A DNA stretch of 64,000 nucleotides from Bacteroidota bacterium. GTDB taxonomy: Bacteria; Bacteroidota; Bacteroidia; Chitinophagales; Chitinophagaceae. Shown one piece after another: positions 25,750 to 32,705 of the stretch. Location of the stretch: positions 29,253 through 93,252 of the forward strand of contig VBAT01000038.1 of assembly GCA_005884665.1 (NCBI GenBank), written 5' to 3'. The notes under the pieces were generated by a model. That model saw nothing but the letters and a program-made list of their open reading frames with translations. It searched no databases and had not been told where the DNA came from. Made by a program: the position numbers and the translations under genes. Every line of letters begins with the position of its first letter. The first letter of the stretch is position 1.

Positions 25750-26493
25750 TTATTCGGGACTTTCTTCAACGGTTGTATCAGTTGTAATAATACCCAGTTT
25801 TTCAACTGCTAATTGCGCTGCGATCTGCGAAGCGTCTTTTTTATTGAAGGCCCTTCCTTCGGCAATGTTTTTTCCATCGATTACCGCGGCTATGGTAAAC
25901 AGGCGCCGGCCATTCTCTAACCGTTCATTGATCGTTTCAAATTCCAACACCTTTCCGTTTTTATTAGCCCAGCCATATAATTTGTTTTTATGATTGATCT
26001 CCAGGTTTTCGAGATCGTCCATAAACATATGAGGGAGAATGATACACTCATCTACCCACTTACTGGTTTTCTTATATCCATAATCCAGGTAAATAGCGCC
26101 AACCAGCGCTTCCAGCGTATTACCAAAGATCTGGCTCACTTTTAAAGAGCCGTCCATCTTATTGTAAAGTGTGATCTTTTTCAAACCCATGCGGACGGCA
26201 ATATCGTTCAACTGTTGACGGTTAACCATTTTGCTTCGCATTTCCGTCAAAAAACCTTCTTCCTTATATGGATAACGTTTAAAAAGGTAATCGGCGATCA
26301 ATGCACTAAGTATTGCATCTCCGAGGTATTCCAATCGTTCGTTGTTTTCATCTGCACTATCGCGGACCGAGCGGTGTGTTAATGCAGTTTTGTATAGTGA
26401 GAGATTCCCAGGCTTAAACCCCAAGATGTTTTTAAGCTCTTTTTTAAAAGTAGAGCCGGAATGCTTCTTGAACAGGTTAGTAATGAAATCCAC
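25750..26493 (-). CDS. rnc: Ribonuclease III
   Basis: 247 residues with the RNase III signature NERLEYLGDAILSALIADYLF (active-site Glu and Asp) in the N-terminal half and a double-stranded RNA-binding domain at the C-terminus (YGWANKNGKVLEFETI, then DASQIAAQLAVEKLG). It cuts double-stranded RNA in rRNA maturation. It is the last gene of the common acpP-fabF-rnc cluster, 35 bp after fabF, and converges with mce. Confidence 0.95.
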   Translation of the reverse strand: MDFITNLFKKHSGSTFKKELKNILGFKPGNLSLYKTALTHRSVRDSADENNERLEYLGDAILSALIADYLFKRYPYKEEGFLTEMRSKMVNRQQLNDIAVRMGLKKITLYNKMDGSLKVSQIFGNTLEALVGAIYLDYGYKKTSKWVDECIILPHMFMDDLENLEINHKNKLYGWANKNGKVLEFETINERLENGRRLFTIAAVIDGKNIAEGRAFNKKDASQIAAQLAVEKLGIITTDTTVEESPE

Positions 26494-26528
26494 AACAGTT
26501 AAACTACGAAAAAAAGTTCAAAGTTGAT

Positions 26529-27782
26529 TTAGCCTTTATACTTTTTGAAAATTACGCACGCATTATGTCCCCCGAAACCAAACGTATTACTCAATGCTGC
26601 ATTCACTGTCCGTTTTTGTGATTTATTAAATGTAAAATTCAGCTTTGAATCTAATTCAGGGTCATCTGTAAAGTGGTTGATAGTCGGTGGAACGATATCA
26701 TGCACTACAGACTGTATACAGGCAATAGCCTCGATAACGCCGGCGGCACCCAGGCAATGCCCGGTCATACTTTTAGTGGCGCTGATATTTAGTTTATACG
26801 CATGTTCGCCAAATACATTTACGATCGCCTTGGTTTCGGCGATATCTCCCAGCGGAGTTGATGTGCCATGTGTATTGATGTAATCGATTTGATCGGGTTT
26901 CATGCCGGCGTCATCCAGTGCCACAAGCATTACATTCATAGCGCCCAACCCTTCAGGATGCGGGGCGGTAATATGGTGTGCATCTGCCGTTGCGCCGCCA
27001 CCCACTAATTCACAAATTATTTTGGCTCCTCTTGCTTTTGCATGTTCCAGTTCTTCCAGGACCACCACGCCTGCAGCTTCGCCCATAACAAATCCATCAC
27101 GGTCTTTATCATAGGGACGGCTGGCGGTTTTTGGATCATCATTTCTTTCACTCATTGCCTTCATGGCATTAAAGCCACCAACGCCGGCTTCGCTGATCAC
27201 CGCTTCACCCCCGCCTGCGAGGATGATATCCGCCTTGCCTAAGCGCAACAGGTTATGCGCTTCAATGAGGGCATTAGTGCTGCTGGCACAGGCGCTGACC
27301 ACTGCAAAATTGGGTCCTCTGAGGTTATGCCGCATGCTTATCTGGCCGGCAGCAATATCAAGGATCATTTTAGGAATAAAAAAAGGATTGAAGCGGGGCG
27401 TGCCATCGCCTTTTGCAAATTCGGTGACCTCATTTTGAAAAGTGATCAGTCCACCAATACCGCTGGCAAAAACAACACCGATCCTGTCCGGATTGATATT
27501 ATCCTTATTCAAACCGGCCTCGCGCATGGCCTGGTCACTCGCCACTAAGGCAAACTGTGTAAACCGGTCAATTTTTCGTGCTTCTTTTCTGTCGAGGAAT
27601 TGAACAGGGTCGAAATTCTTTACCTCACAGGCAAATTTTGTACGGAATTTAGAGGCATTAAAATGAGTGATCATATCGGCGCCCGAAACTCCATTAACCA
27701 AGCCATTCCAATATTGATCTATTGAATTGCCCAGGGGTGTGAGAGCTCCCATTCCGGTAACAACTACCCTTTTTAGTTCCAT
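26529..27782 (-). CDS. fabF: 3-oxoacyl-[acyl-carrier-protein] synthase II
   Basis: 417 residues. The Cys-His-His triad of KAS II is clear: Cys in VVSACASSTNAL, His in NTHGTSTPLGD and His in SMTGHCLGAAG. It elongates acyl-ACP with malonyl-ACP in type II fatty acid synthesis. It follows acpP with 123 bp between them, which include a hairpin, and precedes rnc. Confidence 0.97.
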   Translation of the reverse strand: MELKRVVVTGMGALTPLGNSIDQYWNGLVNGVSGADMITHFNASKFRTKFACEVKNFDPVQFLDRKEARKIDRFTQFALVASDQAMREAGLNKDNINPDRIGVVFASGIGGLITFQNEVTEFAKGDGTPRFNPFFIPKMILDIAAGQISMRHNLRGPNFAVVSACASSTNALIEAHNLLRLGKADIILAGGGEAVISEAGVGGFNAMKAMSERNDDPKTASRPYDKDRDGFVMGEAAGVVVLEELEHAKARGAKIICELVGGGATADAHHITAPHPEGLGAMNVMLVALDDAGMKPDQIDYINTHGTSTPLGDIAETKAIVNVFGEHAYKLNISATKSMTGHCLGAAGVIEAIACIQSVVHDIVPPTINHFTDDPELDSKLNFTFNKSQKRTVNAALSNTFGFGGHNACVIFKKYKG

Positions 27783-27812
27783 ATATGCCGTACTGTTCGT
27801 TTTAAGATAAAA

Positions 27813-27845
27813 CCGCCTTCACTGTGAAATAACAGCCGAAGGCGG
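27813..27845 (-). terminator. Hairpin between acpP and fabF (terminator or attenuator)
   Basis: CCGCCTTC pairs with GAAGGCGG, with CTGT/ACAG pairing inside. On the minus strand it is followed by GGTTTTATC, a weak T-run. It may partly end acpP transcripts, which would allow more acpP than fabF mRNA (inference). Confidence 0.5.
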
Positions 27846-27905
27846 AGTTAGTTTATTCCCTGTTATGTAATGGCAGGCATTTCATTCCCGCACAAGGGGG
27901 ATGAA

Positions 27906-28142
27906 TCATTTAGCGTGTTCTTCAAGATAAGCAACAGCCTGACCTACGGTCGTAATGGTTTCAGCTTGCTCATCCGGAATAGAAATATTGAATTCCTTTT
28001 CAAATTCCATGATCAGTTCTACAGTATCCAGTGAATCGGCTCCAAGATCATTGGTGAATGAAGCTTCATTAGTTACTTCTGCTTCGTCAACTCCTAATTT
28101 GTCAACGATGATCTTCTTTACTCTTGATGAAATGTCTGACAT
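27906..28142 (-). CDS. acpP: Acyl carrier protein
   Basis: 78 residues, acidic, with the phosphopantetheine-attachment serine in [16 protein letters not shown]. It carries growing acyl chains for FabF and for LpxA-type acyltransferases such as the one at 42922. A TAnnTTTG element lies 25 nt upstream of its ATG, making it the first gene of acpP-fabF-rnc. Confidence 0.97.
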   Translation of the reverse strand: MSDISSRVKKIIVDKLGVDEAEVTNEASFTNDLGADSLDTVELIMEFEKEFNISIPDEQAETITTVGQAVAYLEEHAK

Positions 28143-28167
28143 GTCGTTAAGTTTTGTTTATAGGGTG

Positions 28168-28175
28168 CAAAAATA
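28168..28175 (-). promoter_or_regulatory. Promoter -7 element TATTTTTG for acpP
   Basis: A minus-strand TAnnTTTG match, with a TTG trinucleotide 16 nt further upstream that could serve as the -33 element. Confidence 0.55.
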
Positions 28176-28375
28176 TACTTTTTGAGTAAATCAACAGCGT
28201 AAACTCCATTTTTTCCAGTTTCGGTTCAATACGCTGAAAACGAACTGTTAGCACATCCTACACTCGAATAGGTGATCTGAAATTATAAATGAAAACGGTT
28301 GGCTGTATCGCAGGTTCTTTGTAATTTGTCCAAAGGGACTCTTCCAGACAAAACATTCAATCAATTCTTAGTAAA

Positions 28376-28804
28376 ATGGCGCTGAAAATCATCGATCACG
28401 GCACTCCTGAGTATTACCAGATGGTTAAGATGCGGGATGATATTCTGCGCAAGCCCCTCGGATTGGGCTTTACACCCGAAGAATTAGAAGGAGAAAAGGA
28501 GAATATGCTCATTGCTGCGTTTGAAGACGAGCGTATGCTGGGATGTTGTATGCTGGTAGAGGAGCAGCCAGGCACGGTGCGGCTAAGACAAATGGCTGTC
28601 CTAAACGATCTCCAGGGTAAAGGCATCGGCAGGGCATTAATGAATTTTGCGGAAAATATTGCGCGTGATCGCGGCTATAAGATCGTGCGAATGCATGCCC
28701 GTGCTCACGCAGTGGGTTTTTATGAAAAGGTAGGTTATAAGGTAAAAGGTGACCAGTTCGTCGAAGTCACCATCCCACACTACGTAATGGAAAAACTTTT
28801 ATAA
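28376..28804 (+). CDS. GNAT family N-acetyltransferase
   Basis: 142 residues with the acetyl-CoA pyrophosphate loop QGKGIGRALMNFAE and the C-terminal AVGFYEKVGYKVKGD pattern of GNAT enzymes. The N-terminal MRDDILRKPLGLGF resembles the ElaA-like/YjcF subgroup. The substrate is unknown; small amines or peptides are possible. It converges with the YcxB-like gene, their stops 10 bp apart. Confidence 0.88.
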   Translation: MALKIIDHGTPEYYQMVKMRDDILRKPLGLGFTPEELEGEKENMLIAAFEDERMLGCCMLVEEQPGTVRLRQMAVLNDLQGKGIGRALMNFAENIARDRGYKIVRMHARAHAVGFYEKVGYKVKGDQFVEVTIPHYVMEKLL

Positions 28805-28814
28805 GTACTTTTAT

Positions 28815-29294
28815 TTACTTCTTCTTTACTTTTTCCTTTAACATCTGGCGCAATTCGAATATTTCATCCCTGTCCCTGAACCCATTTTTGGGCACGAGGA
28901 AAAAAGACCGGCTGTCAAAGTACAGGTGGAAAAAATGAGGACTCTCAATAAAATTGCTGAGCGATTCCCATGACCATGTACGCGAACCCCTTTCGTGCGA
29001 AAGAATGAACACATCAGGTTCAAAACGCATGGTAAAACTATGTTGAAAGGTTTCTGCTCGTTTATATACCATTAATGGCATAATAAACCAGAAACTGATC
29101 ATAAGCACTATCCACAATCCCGAGCCAACCAGGAAAGCAGTAGCGGTGATCTTGTGAAAACCATAAAGTGTTATGGATATCAGTGCAAAGACATTCACGA
29201 CTATCAGCATAGTTTTGATCTCGGGCCGGCTGATAAAATGATAGCGCAAAGCCTGTAATACCTGTGGTTTTTCATATCCAAAATGAATAGTCAT
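28815..29294 (-). CDS. YcxB-like membrane protein
   Basis: 159 residues. Two adjacent membrane helices (MLIVVNVFALISITLYGF and AFLVGSGLWIVLMISFWFIM) are followed by a soluble beta-rich domain ending in FHLYFDSRSFFLVPKNGF and an EIFELRQMLKEKVK helix. That C-terminal pattern is typical of YcxB-like domains. Function is not established for the family. It is a stand-alone gene. Confidence 0.7.
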   Translation of the reverse strand: MTIHFGYEKPQVLQALRYHFISRPEIKTMLIVVNVFALISITLYGFHKITATAFLVGSGLWIVLMISFWFIMPLMVYKRAETFQHSFTMRFEPDVFILSHERGSRTWSWESLSNFIESPHFFHLYFDSRSFFLVPKNGFRDRDEIFELRQMLKEKVKKK

Positions 29295-29417
29295 GTACTT
29301 AACTCGTATATTTTCTAATAATTGAGAAACGCTACAAACGTACGACCAAATTTAATCTTGTGTTTCCCACGTTTCAATTAAAGTGATACTAATAATGAGC
29401 GTAGTTGATGCAAAAAA

Positions 29418-29439
29418 AAGCCGGTCGTTAGACCGGCTT
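29418..29439 (-). terminator. Rho-independent terminator of the collagen-like lipoprotein pair
   Basis: AAGCCGGTC-GTTA-GACCGGCTT is a perfect 9-bp stem, followed on the minus strand by eight T residues. Confidence 0.85.
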
Positions 29440-29462
29440 GACAATTTTATAATAGTTTATTA

Positions 29463-30155
29463 TTAATCAACATTTGATCCGTTCCGGGGTATATCGAACT
29501 TCTTGATCAATTCTTCATAGGGCATAGCCTGGAGCTGTTCAAGAGTATAACCTGAAGCGGGTCCATTCATCATACGGCCACCTGCAATAGTACCGGGGAC
29601 AATAACGTACCTGAAATAGTGACCGGTGAGTAGACCGAATGAAGTTGTACTTGTCAGGTTTTTGATGAAAACAATTATCCTTCCCACGGCGGGGCGGTAA
29701 TTAACCTGCAGGTATTGAAGAGGCGGTAAGTTGACAGTTGTCGCATACGGCAGTGTCTGCGCATTGGCACCGCCAGTAGGAGCGGCAGGAGCCGCGGCGA
29801 AAGTATGATATACAATTGTCGCACCCTGGTCAAGTATTGACTGGGTCAAAGAAGGAGCTGAAAAATTGGCGCGGGATACCAACCCGATCGTACTAAGGGT
29901 AGTATCAAACCAGCCAGCAGCGCTAAATGTTCCCGGGGATGCTATCCAACTTGAATAAATAACATTAGCTGTTCCGGGAGGACCTTGCGGACCGGTAGCT
30001 CCCGTGGGACCTGTGGCACCTGGGCCGCCGCCGGAACCCGGAACTCCCTGGCGTCCCTGGGCACCCATCGGGCCTTCGGGACCCTCTTTGGTACAGCTTA
30101 CCATTATACCAACAAGCAATATTAACGGTATAGATAAAGATCTCAATTTTCTCAT
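29463..30155 (-). CDS. Collagen-like lipoprotein, copy 2 of a tandem pair
   Basis: 230 residues with a lipoprotein signal peptide (lipobox ending VSC at residue 21). About thirteen G-x-y triplets follow, rich in GPx and GPPG (residues about 25-62), then a C-terminal domain of about 165 residues ending in MPYEELIKKFDIP. The C-terminal domain aligns along its length with the neighbouring gene (NVIYS-W, GWFDTT, VSRANF-APS, YRPAVGRIIVFIKNL). It is likely a surface or periplasmic membrane-anchored trimer (inference from the collagen repeat). It starts 5 bp after the stop of the first copy; the terminator at 29418 ends the pair. Confidence 0.8.
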   Translation of the reverse strand: MRKLRSLSIPLILLVGIMVSCTKEGPEGPMGAQGRQGVPGSGGGPGATGPTGATGPQGPPGTANVIYSSWIASPGTFSAAGWFDTTLSTIGLVSRANFSAPSLTQSILDQGATIVYHTFAAAPAAPTGGANAQTLPYATTVNLPPLQYLQVNYRPAVGRIIVFIKNLTSTTSFGLLTGHYFRYVIVPGTIAGGRMMNGPASGYTLEQLQAMPYEELIKKFDIPRNGSNVD

Positions 30156-30160
30156 AACAG

Positions 30161-30835
30161 TTATTGATTTGTTCCGTTGGCCGGGATGTTAAACTTTTTG
30201 ATCAGTTCTTCGTAAGGCATGGCCTTTAATTGTTCCATCGTATATCCGGCTGCCTGTCCGCTGGTCATGCGTCCACCGGCAACTCCACCGGGTATGATCA
30301 CATAACGGAAGTAGTTACCCGTGCTCATAGAGAGAGAACCCGCACCACTAAGATTTTTGAGAAATACAATCACCCGGCTTACTGCAGGGCGATAGTTTAC
30401 TTCCTGTATAACGCCGGCTACATTTATAGTAAAAGGTAAAGCCTGGACGTTAGCTGTTCCTGTGGCAGGAGCAGTTGCGGAAGTGGTATGGTAAACCAGT
30501 GTCATTCCCTGGTCAAGAACAGTCTGAGACATTGAAGGAGCCGCGAAGTTGGCGCGGGATACTGCCCCGATAGTCGTGATCGTTGTGTCAAACCATCCAG
30601 CAGCGCCAGTAGTGCTGGGGGCTGCCAGCCATGTTGAGTAAATCACGTTAGCAATACCGGTCGGGCCTGTTTGACCAGGGGCACCAGGAGCACCAGGAGT
30701 ACCGGCAGAACCGGGAGTACCCGGAGGGCCTTGCGGACCAGTAGCACCAACAGGACCTTCAGGTCCTTCCTTTGTACAGCGTACCGCGATAAGTGCAATG
30801 AAAAGTAAGAGGGAAAGAATTCTCAACTTTCTCAT
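30161..30835 (-). CDS. Collagen-like lipoprotein, copy 1 of a tandem pair
   Basis: 224 residues beginning MRKLRILSLLLFIALIAVRC, a lipoprotein signal with Cys20, then CTKEGPEGP identical to its neighbour. About thirteen G-x-y triplets (GPQGPPGTPGSAGTPGAPGA and similar) precede the same C-terminal domain. The pair clearly arose by tandem duplication; the collagen part differs in the order of triplets while its length is conserved. The C-terminal domain is not one I can name. Confidence 0.8.
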   Translation of the reverse strand: MRKLRILSLLLFIALIAVRCTKEGPEGPVGATGPQGPPGTPGSAGTPGAPGAPGQTGPTGIANVIYSTWLAAPSTTGAAGWFDTTITTIGAVSRANFAAPSMSQTVLDQGMTLVYHTTSATAPATGTANVQALPFTINVAGVIQEVNYRPAVSRVIVFLKNLSGAGSLSMSTGNYFRYVIIPGGVAGGRMTSGQAAGYTMEQLKAMPYEELIKKFNIPANGTNQ

Positions 30836-30989
30836 AAGTGTTGTTTTGGCAGTTCTAAGTAGTTTCTTTTTTAAAAGTAAACGGAAATGTCCGTTTTTCC
30901 AACGACGATTAAAGGTAGGGGAAAATATCTCAATACGTTGACGCTCCTTTAAAAAAAAATTTCAATATTGCCGGTTTTAACTGAACTGT

Positions 30990-30997
30990 TATATTTG
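30990..30997 (+). promoter_or_regulatory. Complete Bacteroidota promoter (TTG-N19-TATATTTG)
   Basis: TATATTTG at 30990-30997 has a TTG (-33) at 30968-30970, exactly 19 bp upstream, the textbook spacing. The ATG of the outer-membrane protein gene is 42 nt downstream. Confidence 0.7.
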
Positions 30998-31039
30998 TTG
31001 CTTTACCTTCCGATAAACCCGGATAAAATCAATACATCT

Positions 31040-31783
31040 ATGTTGAGAAAATTGGCGCCGATTGTTCTCTTTTTGCTTATGAATATTGCTGTAAGTGCGC
31101 AGTTCAAAAAAGGAGATAAAATGGTCGGAGCATCTGTGGGATCAATGTTTTTCAATCACGGAAATACGAACATATCCACCAATGTGACGATCTCCAATAC
31201 AAGCAATAATAATTTTGGAATAAGCTTTAACCCTTCCATCGGCTGGTTTATTAATGATAAGTCAGTAGTAGGGATAACACCCATGATAAGTTATTCCAAA
31301 CAAAAATTGCTGGGTAAATCAGCCGCAGGAAATACATTTCTTAAAGATGAAAGCAGCCGGTATACCCTGGGCATCGGTGGGTTTGCACGCTATTATTTAC
31401 CCGGAAATACTGAACGGATGCGTTTCTTTGGTCAGTTTGATTTGTTGGCAGGAATAGGAGGAAGCAGTGCAGATGGTTTCCAATATGAGACAACAGGAGT
31501 ATATGTCGATCGCTATGACCAGAAATCCTCCGGAGATCTAACTGTAAATACAGGTTTGTCTTTAGGTGTTTCAAAATTCCTTTCGGCAAGGACCGCGCTG
31601 GATTTCTCTATCGGTTACAAGCTCTCCTACACAAAAAGTCATGTTACAGGAAATTTTCTACGGGATTATATTGACCCGAATGCTGGTGATGAAACAAAGA
31701 AACCGGATTATGACCAGTCATTTACTAACCACGGATTTATTCTCGGAATAGGTTTCCAAATCTTTCTCGACAGGAAAAAATAG
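31040..31783 (+). CDS. Outer membrane beta-barrel protein
   Basis: 247 residues starting MLRKLAPIVLFLLMNIAVSAQ, a cleaved signal peptide. The rest alternates strand-like segments (FGISFNPSIGWFINDKSVVG, YTLGIGGFARYYL, NTGLSLGVSKFLSARTALDF) and ends with a strand closing in GIGFQIFL, as in small OmpW/PorT-like barrels. ATG 31040 is chosen because it precedes the signal peptide and lies downstream of the promoter; the frame also extends to a TTG at 30968. The ligand is unknown. Confidence 0.8.
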   Translation: MLRKLAPIVLFLLMNIAVSAQFKKGDKMVGASVGSMFFNHGNTNISTNVTISNTSNNNFGISFNPSIGWFINDKSVVGITPMISYSKQKLLGKSAAGNTFLKDESSRYTLGIGGFARYYLPGNTERMRFFGQFDLLAGIGGSSADGFQYETTGVYVDRYDQKSSGDLTVNTGLSLGVSKFLSARTALDFSIGYKLSYTKSHVTGNFLRDYIDPNAGDETKKPDYDQSFTNHGFILGIGFQIFLDRKK

Positions 31784-31810
31784 AAATGTTTTCTTCGACG
31801 GTATAAATGC

Positions 31811-31839
31811 ATAATAGCCTCCACCAGGAAGGCTATTAT
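31811..31839. terminator. Bidirectional terminator
   Basis: ATAATAGCCT and AGGCTATTAT form a perfect 10-bp stem with a 9-nt loop, between the stops of two convergent genes. Confidence 0.7.
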
Positions 31840-31864
31840 CGAAATAAATAATTGTAATACTTTA

Positions 31865-32701
31865 TTACTTGCTCATCATTTGCTTGGCCTCGATGCTTAA
31901 GGTAGCATGAGGAACTGCACGCAAACGAGCTTTATCAATTAGCTTGCCGGTGACACGGCAGATGCCATAGGTTTTATTTTCTATGCGCATCATTGCTTTT
32001 TCAAGGTGATCTATAAATGTGATCTGGCGGCTTGCCATCTGGCTCAGCTGTTCTCTTTCCATACTCACGCTTCCATCTTCCATGGTCATGTAACGTGCTT
32101 CATCCATATCGCCACCTTCATCTTTACGGGTAATTAATCCCTGCAGGTAAGCGAGTTCTTTTTTAGCCGCGTCTAATTTCTTTGTAATGATCTCTCTGAA
32201 TTCGGCGAGGTCAGCATCTGCATATCTCATAGTTGGGCCATTGTTTTCGTACATAGGGGTATCTAAAACAGATTTAGTGAATTCGGGTTCATATTTTACC
32301 GCACTCTTGGTAGTTGTTTTTGGAATAACAACCTTAGAAGGTTTGGGAGGCTCTTTCTTCACCACCGGTTTTGCGGTAGGCTTTATAGATACCAATGATT
32401 TGGGATCTAAAGCTCCGTTCTTTTTAGTTGCAGGTTTGGCGGCAACCGGGGCCGGGGCTGCTGGTTTTACTTCTGGTTTATGAGGTGCCGCCTTGGCGGC
32501 AGGTGGTGCCGGCTTTTTAGCAGGCGGCAGAGTTTTCTTGGGAGCTGGCTTAGCAGCTATTTTTTTTGCCACGGGTTTATCCTTTTTTTTGGGTGCAGCA
32601 CCTGAACGGGCAGGTTTCTTTGCTGCGGGTTTAACGGCAGGCTTCTTTACCGCCTTTTTAGCGGTAACCTTTTTGGGAGCCGGTTTCTTTTTGTTAGCCA
32701 T
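31865..32701 (-). CDS. DksA/TraR-like protein with a long histone H1-like Lys/Pro/Ala tail
   Basis: 278 residues. The first about 110 are almost only Lys, Pro and Ala (AAKKPARSGAAPKKK and similar), like histone H1 or the Bacteroidota Hc1-type tails. The C-terminal about 115 residues form a coiled-coil plus finger of the DksA/TraR family: REIITKKLDAAKKELAYLQG, then YGICRVTGKLIDKARLRAVPHAT. Only one of the four zinc cysteines of classical DksA remains. ATG 32701 starts 4 bp after the ileS stop, so the two are co-transcribed. The finger suggests binding to RNA polymerase; the tail may bind DNA (inference). Confidence 0.82.
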   Translation of the reverse strand: MANKKKPAPKKVTAKKAVKKPAVKPAAKKPARSGAAPKKKDKPVAKKIAAKPAPKKTLPPAKKPAPPAAKAAPHKPEVKPAAPAPVAAKPATKKNGALDPKSLVSIKPTAKPVVKKEPPKPSKVVIPKTTTKSAVKYEPEFTKSVLDTPMYENNGPTMRYADADLAEFREIITKKLDAAKKELAYLQGLITRKDEGGDMDEARYMTMEDGSVSMEREQLSQMASRQITFIDHLEKAMMRIENKTYGICRVTGKLIDKARLRAVPHATLSIEAKQMMSK

Positions 32702-32705
32702 ATAA

